Shown here piece after piece: positions 17,555 through 25,635 of a stretch of 64,000 nt of DNA (positions are counted from its first letter, which is position 1; every line of letters starts with the position of its first letter). A program made the translations under genes and the position numbers. Below the pieces are notes generated by a model. That model made no database searches. It saw nothing but the letters and a program-made list of their open reading frames with translations, and had not been told where the DNA came from. This DNA is from Burkholderia pyrrocinia (GTDB lineage: Bacteria; Pseudomonadota; Gammaproteobacteria; Burkholderiales; Burkholderiaceae): contig NZ_CP094459.1 of assembly GCF_022809715.1 (NCBI RefSeq), positions 2,790,001 through 2,854,000 of the forward strand, written 5' to 3'.

Positions 17555-18553
17555 TCAAAAACTGATCGTCGCGGTGATCGTGTCGCTGTAGTTGCCCGGC
17601 GCGGGCGTCGCCTGCGCGGGCACGCGACCGTAGACGGTGAGCGCCTGCGCGAACCCGCTGCCGGTGCCGGTCGCCATCGAGGTGCCGCCGGTGCCGTCGC
17701 CCCATGGCGTCGTCAAGCCGCTGTCCTGGTAGAGCTGATAGCCTACCGAGCCGCCGCCGCCCGAGCGCTGCATCGTGCGGGCCGCGACGTTGCCGCTGCT
17801 GCCGCCGTTCAGCGCGATCTGGAACGCATCGCCGTTCGTGCATTGCGCGCTGATCGAGCCGCTCGCCGTCAGCGCCGACGCGAGCACGCCCGTTGCGGGA
17901 AACGCAACATTCGTCGCACTGATGAAGCAATTGTTCACGATGGTCGCGTTCGTCGAATACGCGAACGTGCCCGCCGACGCCTGCGACGTGCATGGCACCA
18001 GCTGGATGCCGAGCAGTGCGAAGTTGTAGCTGTACGACGCCTGGTTCCCGGCGAACGTCTGCGAGTAGAGCGTGCTGCTGTTGTTCACGCTCGGCACGGT
18101 CGGCTGGTTCGGCGCGATGCGGCCGTAAACGGTCAGGGTCGCGTTCGCGCTCGTGCCGATCCCCGGCTTCGCCAGCGTGACCGACATCGGCGTCGTGCCG
18201 CTGGCGACCGCGCCCCAGACCTGCGTATAGCCGTTGTCCTGATACAGGTCGTACTGCATCTGGTTGGCCCCGTTCGTCATCGCGCGCGGGCTCGTGGTGC
18301 CGAGATTCAGGCAGACCAGCACGGTCGTGTTGAGACTCAACGTATCCCACGTGCACGTCACGCCCACCGTGCTGGTCGTCGTGTACGCCGCCTGCGTGAT
18401 CGGGCTGACCGAACCGAAGCTCGTCGTCTGCGCGCTCACCGTGCAGCTGTCCGCCTGCGCGGACAGCCACGGCCCGCACAGCAGCGCGGCCAGCAGCCAG
18501 CACGCCACCCGACGCAGATACCGGTACGCCCGCGCGACCCGCCGCTCCGCCAT
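17555..18553 (-). CDS. Csu-type pilus tip adhesin-like protein (two spore-coat-U domains)
   Basis: 332 residues with a Sec signal peptide (ending near SAQA) and two tandem spore coat U (SCPU) domains. The first starts at CTVSAQTTSFGSVSP and ends ...LTVYGRIAP; the second starts NNCFISATNVAFPATGV and ends ...LTVYGRVPAQATPAPGNYSDTI. Two-domain SCPU proteins in archaic chaperone-usher systems correspond to CsuE, the tip adhesin, which donates its C-terminal half to the fibre. Here it is transcribed away from the pilin-chaperone-usher operon across a 252-bp shared promoter region. The frame extends 45 codons upstream of the chosen ATG, but those residues do not look like a signal peptide. Confidence 0.82.
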   Translation of the reverse strand: MAERRVARAYRYLRRVACWLLAALLCGPWLSAQADSCTVSAQTTSFGSVSPITQAAYTTTSTVGVTCTWDTLSLNTTVLVCLNLGTTSPRAMTNGANQMQYDLYQDNGYTQVWGAVASGTTPMSVTLAKPGIGTSANATLTVYGRIAPNQPTVPSVNNSSTLYSQTFAGNQASYSYNFALLGIQLVPCTSQASAGTFAYSTNATIVNNCFISATNVAFPATGVLASALTASGSISAQCTNGDAFQIALNGGSSGNVAARTMQRSGGGGSVGYQLYQDSGLTTPWGDGTGGTSMATGTGSGFAQALTVYGRVPAQATPAPGNYSDTITATISF

Positions 18554-18611
18554 GGTTTCCCCCAATAGAAAAGCATTCGTTCCGGTCGCTGCCCGGCTGC
18601 CGCCCCAACCG

Positions 18612-18625
18612 TTGATCCAGATCAA
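18612..18625. promoter_or_regulatory. Perfect FNR/Anr-type box in the divergent pilus promoter region
   Basis: TTGAT-CCAG-ATCAA matches the FNR/Anr consensus TTGAT-N4-ATCAA at every position. It lies 59 bp upstream of the two-domain adhesin ATG and 180 bp upstream of the pilin ATG. A second perfect palindrome, TTGCATGCAA, is at 18679-18688 in the same region. Confidence 0.5.
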
Positions 18626-18805
18626 ACCGGCCGCCCGCACAATATTCAGACAATGCAAACTAGTCCGTATTTCTACCATTGCATGCAACCAAATGCGTAG
18701 AGTAATCTAGTCAGACGAATGTGCGGTTCGGTCGACACGGCGAATCACGCGGTTCGGGCACTGCAGGCCGGGGCGATACGCCCGGAACGGCTGGAGACCA
18801 TCACA

Positions 18806-19339
18806 ATGAACGCCATCACGCGTCACGCGCTGTCCACCGCCATCGCGGCGACCATCGCACTCACCCCGGCCTGGCGCCCTGCCGCCGCCGCCGTCTATTC
18901 CAACGGCACCGCCACCGCGCAATTCAACGTCACGCTGACCATCCAGGCGAACTGCTCGGTCAACGTGAACCCGCTCGCATTCGGCACCTCGGGCGTACTG
19001 ACGTCCGCGATCAACCAGCAGACCACGCTCTCCATCACCTGCAGCAACACGACGCCGTACAACGTCGGGCTCGACGCGGGCGGCGTCTCCGGCTCGACGG
19101 TCAGCGCGCGGCTGATGGCCGGCACAACCAGCGGCAACACGGGCACGACGGTCGGTTTCCAGCTGTTCCAGGACAGCGGCCACACGACGATCTGGGGGAA
19201 CACGCAGGGCACCGACACCGTCGGCGGCACCGGCAACGGCTCCGCCCAGACGCTCAACGTATACGGCCAGGTGCAGACGCAAGCCACCCCGAAACCGGAC
19301 ACCTACCAGGCCACCGTCACCGCGACCGTCTACTTCTGA
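18806..19339 (+). CDS. Csu-type pilus major subunit (spore-coat-U domain pilin)
   Basis: 177 residues with an Ala-rich signal peptide cleaved near PAAAA-VYS, then one SCPU domain: FNVTLTIQANCSVNVNPLAFGTSG, TTLSITCSNTTPYNVGLDAG, GFQLFQDSGHTTIWG, and LNVYGQVQTQATPKPDTYQATVTATVYF. Two cysteines form the expected disulfide. The alternating terminal strand fits donor-strand exchange. It corresponds to CsuA/B of Acinetobacter in role, and is first in a pilin-chaperone-usher operon. The ATG at 18806 has GGAGA 11 nt upstream. Confidence 0.85.
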   Translation: MNAITRHALSTAIAATIALTPAWRPAAAAVYSNGTATAQFNVTLTIQANCSVNVNPLAFGTSGVLTSAINQQTTLSITCSNTTPYNVGLDAGGVSGSTVSARLMAGTTSGNTGTTVGFQLFQDSGHTTIWGNTQGTDTVGGTGNGSAQTLNVYGQVQTQATPKPDTYQATVTATVYF

Positions 19340-19345
19340 CCCGCC

Positions 19346-20056
19346 GTGGCGATCGGCCCCTGTTTTGTCGCCGCACTGTGCGCCGCGTCGGCTGCAACCG
19401 CGCCGGCCGCGACGCTGCAGATTTCGCCGGTAACGCTCGAGCTGTCGCCGTCGGTCACGGCGGCCGGCGTCACGCTCAGCAATTCGGGCGTGCAGCCGAT
19501 CTACGGCCAGGTGCGCACGTTCCGCTGGACGCAGGAGAACGGCGAGGACGTGCTGACACCGACCGATTCGCTCGCCGCGTCGCCGCCGTTGCTGCAGATC
19601 AGCGCGAACGCCGAGCAGCTGATCCGCCTCGTGCGCACCACGCGCGCGAGCCCGGTCATGGAGGAAAGCTATCGCGTGCTGATCGACGAGCTGCCCGCGC
19701 CCGGCACACCGGCGCAGAACGGCATCACGATCCGCGTGCGCTACTCGGTGCCGGTGTTCGTCGAACCCGCCGCACCGCCCACCCCGCCGCAGCTTGACTG
19801 GCGCATCGAGGCCGATTCGCAGGGCCTGCGGCTGTCGGTCGCGAATCTCGGCGGCCGGCGCGCGCAGCTGTCCGCGGTGCAGCTCGTCGATGCGCACGGC
19901 AACGCGCATGAAGTCGCGCGCGGGCTGCTCGGCTACGCACTGGCCGGCAGCGTGCGGCACTGGCCGCTCAAGCTCGACGCGCGCCCGTCGCCGTTCGTGA
20001 AAGTCCGCGCGACGGTAAACACGCAACCCGTCGAGGCCCGGCTGACGCCGCGCTGA
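19346..20056 (+). CDS. Periplasmic pilus chaperone (PapD/CsuC-like)
   Basis: 236 residues starting at GTG, 6 nt after the pilin stop. A signal peptide is followed by the chaperone N-domain (LQISPVTLELSPSVTAAGVTLSNSG, then YRVLIDELP, the conserved G1-strand region ending in ITIRVRYSVPVFV) and a second Ig-like domain. The conserved Arg of strand A and the alternating hydrophobics of strand G1, used to donate a strand to the pilin, are both recognisable. It would bind SCPU pilins in the periplasm and deliver them to the usher encoded next. Confidence 0.87.
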   Translation: MAIGPCFVAALCAASAATAPAATLQISPVTLELSPSVTAAGVTLSNSGVQPIYGQVRTFRWTQENGEDVLTPTDSLAASPPLLQISANAEQLIRLVRTTRASPVMEESYRVLIDELPAPGTPAQNGITIRVRYSVPVFVEPAAPPTPPQLDWRIEADSQGLRLSVANLGGRRAQLSAVQLVDAHGNAHEVARGLLGYALAGSVRHWPLKLDARPSPFVKVRATVNTQPVEARLTPR

Positions 20057-20089
20057 ATCCGGCGCTGGCGCCCTCCCGCCCCGTTGCGC

Positions 20090-22434
20090 GTGCCGACGAC
20101 GCGACATGCCCATCGAACGACGCCTGCCAGGCGCTACGCGTGGCTCGCCGCCCTCACGCTGGCGCTGCGCGCGGGCACCGCAGGCGCACAGCCGGCCCCC
20201 GAGCTGCCCCCTTCCGCGGCCCCGGAGCCCGGCGTGCTGTACCTCGACGTGTCGATCAACGGCGAGCCGACCCGCCGGATCGCGCGCTTCCGGCAGGCCG
20301 ACGGCCACCTGTTCGCGGCGTCGGCCGACCTGAACGACCTCGGCATCGCCAGCGGCGACCGTGCGCAGCCGCTGTCGAACACGCCGGTCGCGCTCGACGC
20401 GCTCGCGGGCCTGCGCTACGACTACGATCCGGGCCGCCAGACGATCGACCTGCACGTGCCCGACGCGCTGCGCATTCCGCACACGTTCGACGCGCGCGGG
20501 CTCGCCGCCACGCCGCCGGCGACGTCCGGCCGGGGTATCGTGCTGAACTACGACGCATACGCGCAGACCGCCGCGCATGCGCCGCTCGCGGTGTGGACCG
20601 AGGCGCGCTACTTCGATCCGGCCGGCGTGTTCAGCAACACCGGCATCGGCTACTTCCGTCGCGACGGGCAGCGCTACATGCGCTACGACACGTCGTGGAC
20701 GGTGTCCGACCCGCGCACGCTCACGACGACCCAATTCGGCGACACCATCTCGTCGTCGCTGTCGTGGACCCGCTCGCTGCGCATCGGCGGCGTGCAGTGG
20801 CGCAGCAACTTCGGCTTGCGCCCCGATCTCGTGACCTTCCCGGTGCCGGCGCTGTCGGGCAGCGCGGTCGTGCCGTCGGCGGTCGACCTGTACGTGAACA
20901 ACGTGCGCCAGTTCAGCGGCAACGTGCCGGGCGGCCCGTTCGTGATCAACAGCGTGCCGGGCATCACCGGCGCCGGCAACGCAACGGTGATCACGCGCGA
21001 CGCGCTCGGCCGCACGATCGCCACGTCGATCCCGCTCTACGTCGACACGCGCCTGCTCGCGCCCGGCCTCGCCAGCTATTCGGTGGAGGCGGGCTTCCTG
21101 CGCCGCGCATACGGCCAGGACGCGTTCGACTATGCGCGCACGCCGGCCGCGAGCGGATCGGTGCGCTACGGCGTCACCGAGCGGCTGACCGCCGAGGCAC
21201 ACGCCGAGGCGACGAGCGGCGTCTACAACGTCGGCGCGGGCGTGCTCGCGCGCATCGGCGGCGGGGCGTCGCGAACGCGTCGCTGGCCGTCGGCGCCGGG
21301 CGCTTCTCCGGCGCGCAGGCCGGCCTCGGCTACCAGTACGTGACGCCGCGCTTCTCGGTCGACGCGCAGACGCTGCGCGCGTTCGGCGGCTACGGCGACC
21401 TCGGCGCGCGCGAAGGCACGCCGGTCGCGACCGTCAGCGACCGCGTGACGGTGTCGTTCCCGTTCCTCCGTGCGCAGACGCTGTCGTTCAGCTATCTCGG
21501 CCTCAAATACCCGGGCGCGCCTGCATCGCGGATCGGCTCGGCGGCGTGGTCGGTCAACGTCGGGATGCTCGCGTCGATGACCGTCAGCGCATTCCAGGAT
21601 TTCCGGCAGCACAACGCGCGCGGCTTCTTCGTCAGCCTGAGCGTCGGCCTCGGCGACAACACGTCGGTCGCGGCGAGCGTCGGCCGGCAGAACGGCGAGT
21701 CGACCCGCGCGGTCAGCGCGTCGCGCGCGCCCGACTACGACGGCGGCTTCGGCTGGAACGTGCAGGCCGGCGAGAACGGCCCGCTGCGCTACGGCCAGGG
21801 GCAGCTGCAATACCTGGGCCGCGCGGGCCAGGTCACGCTGCTCGGACAGTCGTTCGGCGGGCAGCACGACGCGTCGGTCGACGTGACCGGCGCGCTCGTG
21901 CTGATGAGCGGCCAGTTGCTGGCAGCGCGCCGCATCGACGACGGCTTCGCGCTCGTGTCGACCGATGCCGGGCGCGTGCCGGTGCTGCACCAGAACCGGC
22001 CGATCGGCGAGACCGACCGCACGGGCTACCTGCTGGTGCCCGACCTGAGCGCGTACCAGCACAATCGCGTCGCGATCGACGGCACGACGCTGCCGGCCGA
22101 CGCGCGCCTCGCGGACACGACGCTCGACGTCGTGCCGCAGGCCCGCTCGGGCGTGCTCGCGCGCTTCCCGGTCACGCGCTACCGCGCGGCGTCGATCGCG
22201 CTGCGCACGCCGGACGGCGCGCCGCTGCCGCCCGGCCTCGACGTCGTGCACGTCGAAAGCGGCCAGCGCACGATCGTCGGCTACGACGGCCTCACGTTCG
22301 TCGACGGCCTCGTCGCGAACAACCGCCTGGAAATCTCCGGCGGCGGCCACGACTGCGTCGTCGTGTTCTCGTACCGGCGGCCGGACGACGGCACGCTGCC
22401 GCGGATCGGCCCGCTGACCTGCACGCCCCGCTAG
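20090..22434 (+). pseudogene. Outer-membrane usher of the Csu-type pilus, interrupted by a one-base frameshift
   Basis: The first 390 residues (signal peptide; LYLDVSINGEPTRRIARF; then VDLYVNNVRQFSGNVPGGPFVIN and the plug/barrel start) read in one frame up to 21267. The rest (VANASLAVGAGRFSGAQAGLGY to the C-terminal DCVVVFSYRRPDDG) reads in the -1 frame and runs to 22434. The break is in the GGC tract at 21257-21267, which reads GGCGGCGGGGC where one more C would restore the frame (Gly-Gly-Gly-Gly-Val). Without repair the product stops at 21343 after about 418 residues, mid-barrel, and the pilus could not be secreted. Either a real disabling or phase-variable mutation, or a sequencing error. 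Start is GTG 20090 or TTG 20084. Confidence 0.85.
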
Positions 22435-22522
22435 CCCGCGCCGGCCGCCAGGCCCGCGAATGTTAGAATTGCGGGATTCCCTCGGCGGCGCACGCCGCCC
22501 AACTCCCCTTCGAAGAATCGCC

Positions 22523-23932
22523 ATGACGTCCCAACTGCACAAAAAGGGCGAGGCCTGGTCGGCCCGCTTCTCGGAACCGATGTCGGAGCTGGTCAAGCGC
22601 TACACGTCGTCGGTGTTTTTCGACAAGCGCCTCGCGCTCGTCGACATCGCCGGCTCGCTCGCGCACGCGAACATGCTCGCCGCGCAGAAGATCATCAGCG
22701 CCGACGACCTGGCCGCGATCGAACGCGGGATGGCGCAGATCAAGGGCGAGATCGAGCGCGGCGAATTCGAATGGCAGCTCGACCTCGAGGACGTCCACCT
22801 GAACATCGAGGCGCGCCTGACCGCGCTGATCGGCGACGCCGGCAAGCGCCTGCACACGGGCCGCTCGCGCAACGACCAGGTCGCGACCGACATCCGCCTG
22901 TGGCTGCGCGGCGAGATCGACCGCATCGGCGGCCTGCTGAACGACCTGCGCGGCGCGCTGCTCGACCTCGCGGAACAGAACGCCGCCACGATCATGCCGG
23001 GCTTCACGCACCTGCAGGTCGCGCAACCCGTCACGTTCGGCCACCACCTGCTCGCGTACGTCGAGATGTTCTCGCGCGACGCGGAGCGCATGCGCGACTG
23101 CCGCACGCGCGTGAACCGCCTGCCGCTCGGCGCGGCCGCACTCGCGGGCACGAGCTACCCGATCGATCGCCACGCGGTCGCGAAGACGCTCGGCTTCGAC
23201 GGCATCTGCGCGAACTCGCTCGACGCGGTGTCGGATCGCGACTTCGCGATCGAATTCACGGCCGCCTCCGCGCTCGTGATGACGCACGTGTCGCGCTTCT
23301 CCGAAGAACTCGTGCTGTGGATGAGCCCGCGCGTCGGCTTCATCGACATCGCCGACCGCTTCTGCACCGGCAGCTCGATCATGCCGCAGAAGAAGAACCC
23401 GGACGTGCCCGAGCTCGCGCGCGGCAAGACGGGCCGCGTGAACGGCCACCTGATGGCGCTGCTGACGTTGATGAAGGGCCAGCCGCTCGCGTACAACAAG
23501 GACAACCAGGAAGACAAGGAACCGCTGTTCGACACGGTCGACACCGTCGCCGACACGCTGCGGATCTTCGCCGAAATGGTCGCGGGCATCACCGTGAAGC
23601 CGGACGCGATGCGCGCTGCCGCGCTGCAGGGCTTCTCGACCGCCACCGACCTCGCCGACTACCTCGTGAAGCGCGGCCTGCCGTTCCGCGACGCGCACGA
23701 AGCCGTCGCGCACGCGGTGCGGATCTGCGACGACCGCGGCATCGATCTCGCCGACCTGACGCTCGACGAGATGAAGCAGGAACTGCCGAACGTCGCGCAC
23801 CTGATCGGCGACGACGTGTTCGGCTACCTGACGCTCGAGGGTTCGGTCGCCAGCCGCAACCATCCGGGCGGCACCGCACCCGACCAGGTGCGTGCGGCGG
23901 TCAAGGCTGCCCGCGCCGCGCTCGGCCGGTAA
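22523..23932 (+). CDS. argH: Argininosuccinate lyase
   Basis: 469 residues, normal for the family. It splits argininosuccinate into arginine and fumarate, the last step of arginine synthesis. The superfamily signature [12 protein letters not shown] is present, with the catalytic Ser of that loop, plus [13 protein letters not shown] and the TSYPIDR and [12 protein letters not shown] blocks. Cytoplasmic homotetramer by family. The ATG at 22523 is chosen to match the family N-terminus. A TAGAAT -10-like hexamer is at 22464-22469. A terminator follows the stop by 14 bp. Confidence 0.97.
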   Translation: MTSQLHKKGEAWSARFSEPMSELVKRYTSSVFFDKRLALVDIAGSLAHANMLAAQKIISADDLAAIERGMAQIKGEIERGEFEWQLDLEDVHLNIEARLTALIGDAGKRLHTGRSRNDQVATDIRLWLRGEIDRIGGLLNDLRGALLDLAEQNAATIMPGFTHLQVAQPVTFGHHLLAYVEMFSRDAERMRDCRTRVNRLPLGAAALAGTSYPIDRHAVAKTLGFDGICANSLDAVSDRDFAIEFTAASALVMTHVSRFSEELVLWMSPRVGFIDIADRFCTGSSIMPQKKNPDVPELARGKTGRVNGHLMALLTLMKGQPLAYNKDNQEDKEPLFDTVDTVADTLRIFAEMVAGITVKPDAMRAAALQGFSTATDLADYLVKRGLPFRDAHEAVAHAVRICDDRGIDLADLTLDEMKQELPNVAHLIGDDVFGYLTLEGSVASRNHPGGTAPDQVRAAVKAARAALGR

Positions 23933-23946
23933 GCCCGCTGTTCCGG

Positions 23947-23971
23947 ACGGACGCCTTCGGCGTCCGTTTTT
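23947..23971 (+). terminator. argH terminator
   Basis: ACGGACGCC (23947-23955), loop TTC, GGCGTCCGT (23959-23967), followed by a T-run to 23971. Confidence 0.85.
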
Positions 23972-24026
23972 CATTCGGGCGGCCGTTGCGCCGCCCATTG
24001 CCTGCCCTGCTTCCCGGATGTCGCCG

Positions 24027-24710
24027 ATGACCTTTTCCGCCGCACTCTTCGACATGGACGGCCTGCTCGTCGATTCCGAGCGGACCATCATGAACACGTG
24101 GATCGACGTGTCGAACGCACACGGTGTCGCGCTGACGGCCACCGACTACCTGCAGATCGTCGGCCGCTCGTTCGCCGAGGGCCAAGTCATCCTGGCGCGG
24201 CTGATCGGCAATCCCGATACGTTCGACGCCGTGCGCATCCGCGTACGCGAACAACTCGCGGCGCCCGAACCCCATCCGAAGTTCCCGTTGAAGCCCGGCG
24301 CGTTCGCGCTGCTCGACACGCTCGCACAGGCCGGCATCCCGTGCGCGGTCGCGTCGTCGTCCGCGTGCGACGTGATCCGCGCGCGGCTCGACGCGGTCGG
24401 CGTGCTGCCGTTCTTCCGCGCGATCGCGGGCGGCGACGAAGTCGCGCGCGGCAAGCCCGATCCGGCCGTCTACCGGCTCGCGGCCGAACGCCTCGGCGTG
24501 CCGGCACATACGTGCGTCGCGTTCGAGGACAGCGACTTCGGCGCGCAGTCGGCCGCCGGCGCGGGCGCGTCGGTCGTCACCGTGCCCGACCTGAAGGCGC
24601 CGACGCCCGAAATCGTCGCGCTGAGCCTGCACGTGCTCGCGTCGCTCGACGATGCGGTCGCACTCGTGCCGTCGTGGTTCGGCCGGTACGACACGCAGAA
24701 GCCGGCGTAG
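24027..24710 (+). CDS. HAD-superfamily sugar-phosphate phosphatase (HxpB/YniC-like)
   Basis: 227 residues with all four HAD motifs: nucleophile loop FDMDGLLVDSE, motif II ASSSA near residue 110, the conserved Lys in GKPDPAVYRLAAERL, and motif IV FEDSDFGAQSAAGAG. The beta-phosphoglucomutase/hexitol phosphatase subfamily is indicated by the GLLVDSE start and the SSS loop, so small sugar or sugar-alcohol phosphates are the likely substrates. Cytoplasmic. An in-frame ATG at 24018 is an alternative start. It is followed by a bidirectional terminator and the convergent LprI-like gene. Confidence 0.88.
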   Translation: MTFSAALFDMDGLLVDSERTIMNTWIDVSNAHGVALTATDYLQIVGRSFAEGQVILARLIGNPDTFDAVRIRVREQLAAPEPHPKFPLKPGAFALLDTLAQAGIPCAVASSSACDVIRARLDAVGVLPFFRAIAGGDEVARGKPDPAVYRLAAERLGVPAHTCVAFEDSDFGAQSAAGAGASVVTVPDLKAPTPEIVALSLHVLASLDDAVALVPSWFGRYDTQKPA

Positions 24711-24754
24711 GACACGCGAGCGCGAAACACGGTGCGCTGCGCACCGCCAAATGC

Positions 24755-24781
24755 AAACGGGCACCCAAGGGTGCCCGTTTT
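24755..24781. terminator. Bidirectional terminator between the HAD gene and the LprI-like gene
   Basis: AAACGGGCACCC (24755-24766), loop AA, GGGTGCCCGTTT (24769-24780), then T. The A and T ends serve both convergent genes. Confidence 0.8.
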
Positions 24782-24816
24782 GTTGTGCCGCCGAACGACC
24801 GGCGTCGCCACGGCGT

Positions 24817-25635
24817 CTACTTGTTGCCGGCCGTCTCCGACAGCCGCTTCATCGTCGCGATGCGCGCGCCGATCAGGTCGACGCGACCGTCCTCGCCGAC
24901 GAGCGGCGCCGTCGCATCGCGGAACGCGACCCACGCGCGCTGCGCGCGCACCAGCGTCGCGGCCGAATGCGCAGGCATCTTGCGGCGCAGCTTCTGGTAA
25001 TAGCGGTTCAGGTCGAACAGCGCGTGCTCGCACGCGGCATCCTGTTCGCACGGCCGCACGCGCCGCACGGCCGGATCGCGCGACGCGTTCGCCGCCGGCT
25101 TGCCGTTCGACGCGGCCGCGCCCTCGGCCACGCTCGTGCCGCTCGTAGCCGCGACCGGTACGGCAGCGGGCGGCGGCGCAAAACGATCGGCCGCGCCGCG
25201 CAGCGCCAGCGCGCGATCGCGCACGGGCTGCAGCTGCATGTCGGCGCTCGACATCGTGTACGCGGTGCCGCGCGTCGTGTCGTACACGGCCTTCAGCAGA
25301 AGGACTTCATCCTTGCGCCACGTAACCCAGCGGCGCTGGCTGTCCTGCCAGCCGCGCTTCGCGTCGGCCGGCGCATCCTTCAACAGGCGCTGGTACGCGC
25401 CGTCCATCACCGTCTGCCACTGCTGCTGCGCTTCGCCCATGCACTGGATCTGGCCGGCCGTCGACGACCGGTCGCGCCGCGCGAGGCATTGCCGCATCGC
25501 GACGTCGATCGGGTCAGCCGCCGCGACTTCCGCGTGCGCGACGCCCGACCCCGCCAGCCCCGCCGCCCCTGCCGCCCAGACGACGAGCGCGGCCACCGCC
25601 GCGCGCATCGCCCGGAATCGTCCGTGCGTCGCCAT
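24817..25635 (-). CDS. Exported LprI/DUF1311-type protein with two domains
   Basis: 272 residues. A Sec signal peptide (to about AHA-EVAAAD) is followed by two LprI-like helical repeats: residues ~40-130 (CLARRDRSSTAGQIQCMGEAQQQWQ, with two Cys) and residues ~195-270 (CEQDAACEHALFDLNRYYQKL, with two Cys). They are joined by an Ala/Ser/Pro linker. The family is named after a mycobacterial lysozyme inhibitor; most members are uncharacterised. Its ATG shares one base with the stop of the upstream arginine decarboxylase gene (TGATG), so translation is probably coupled, yet the product is exported while the decarboxylase is cytoplasmic. Confidence 0.8.
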   Translation of the reverse strand: MATHGRFRAMRAAVAALVVWAAGAAGLAGSGVAHAEVAAADPIDVAMRQCLARRDRSSTAGQIQCMGEAQQQWQTVMDGAYQRLLKDAPADAKRGWQDSQRRWVTWRKDEVLLLKAVYDTTRGTAYTMSSADMQLQPVRDRALALRGAADRFAPPPAAVPVAATSGTSVAEGAAASNGKPAANASRDPAVRRVRPCEQDAACEHALFDLNRYYQKLRRKMPAHSAATLVRAQRAWVAFRDATAPLVGEDGRVDLIGARIATMKRLSETAGNK

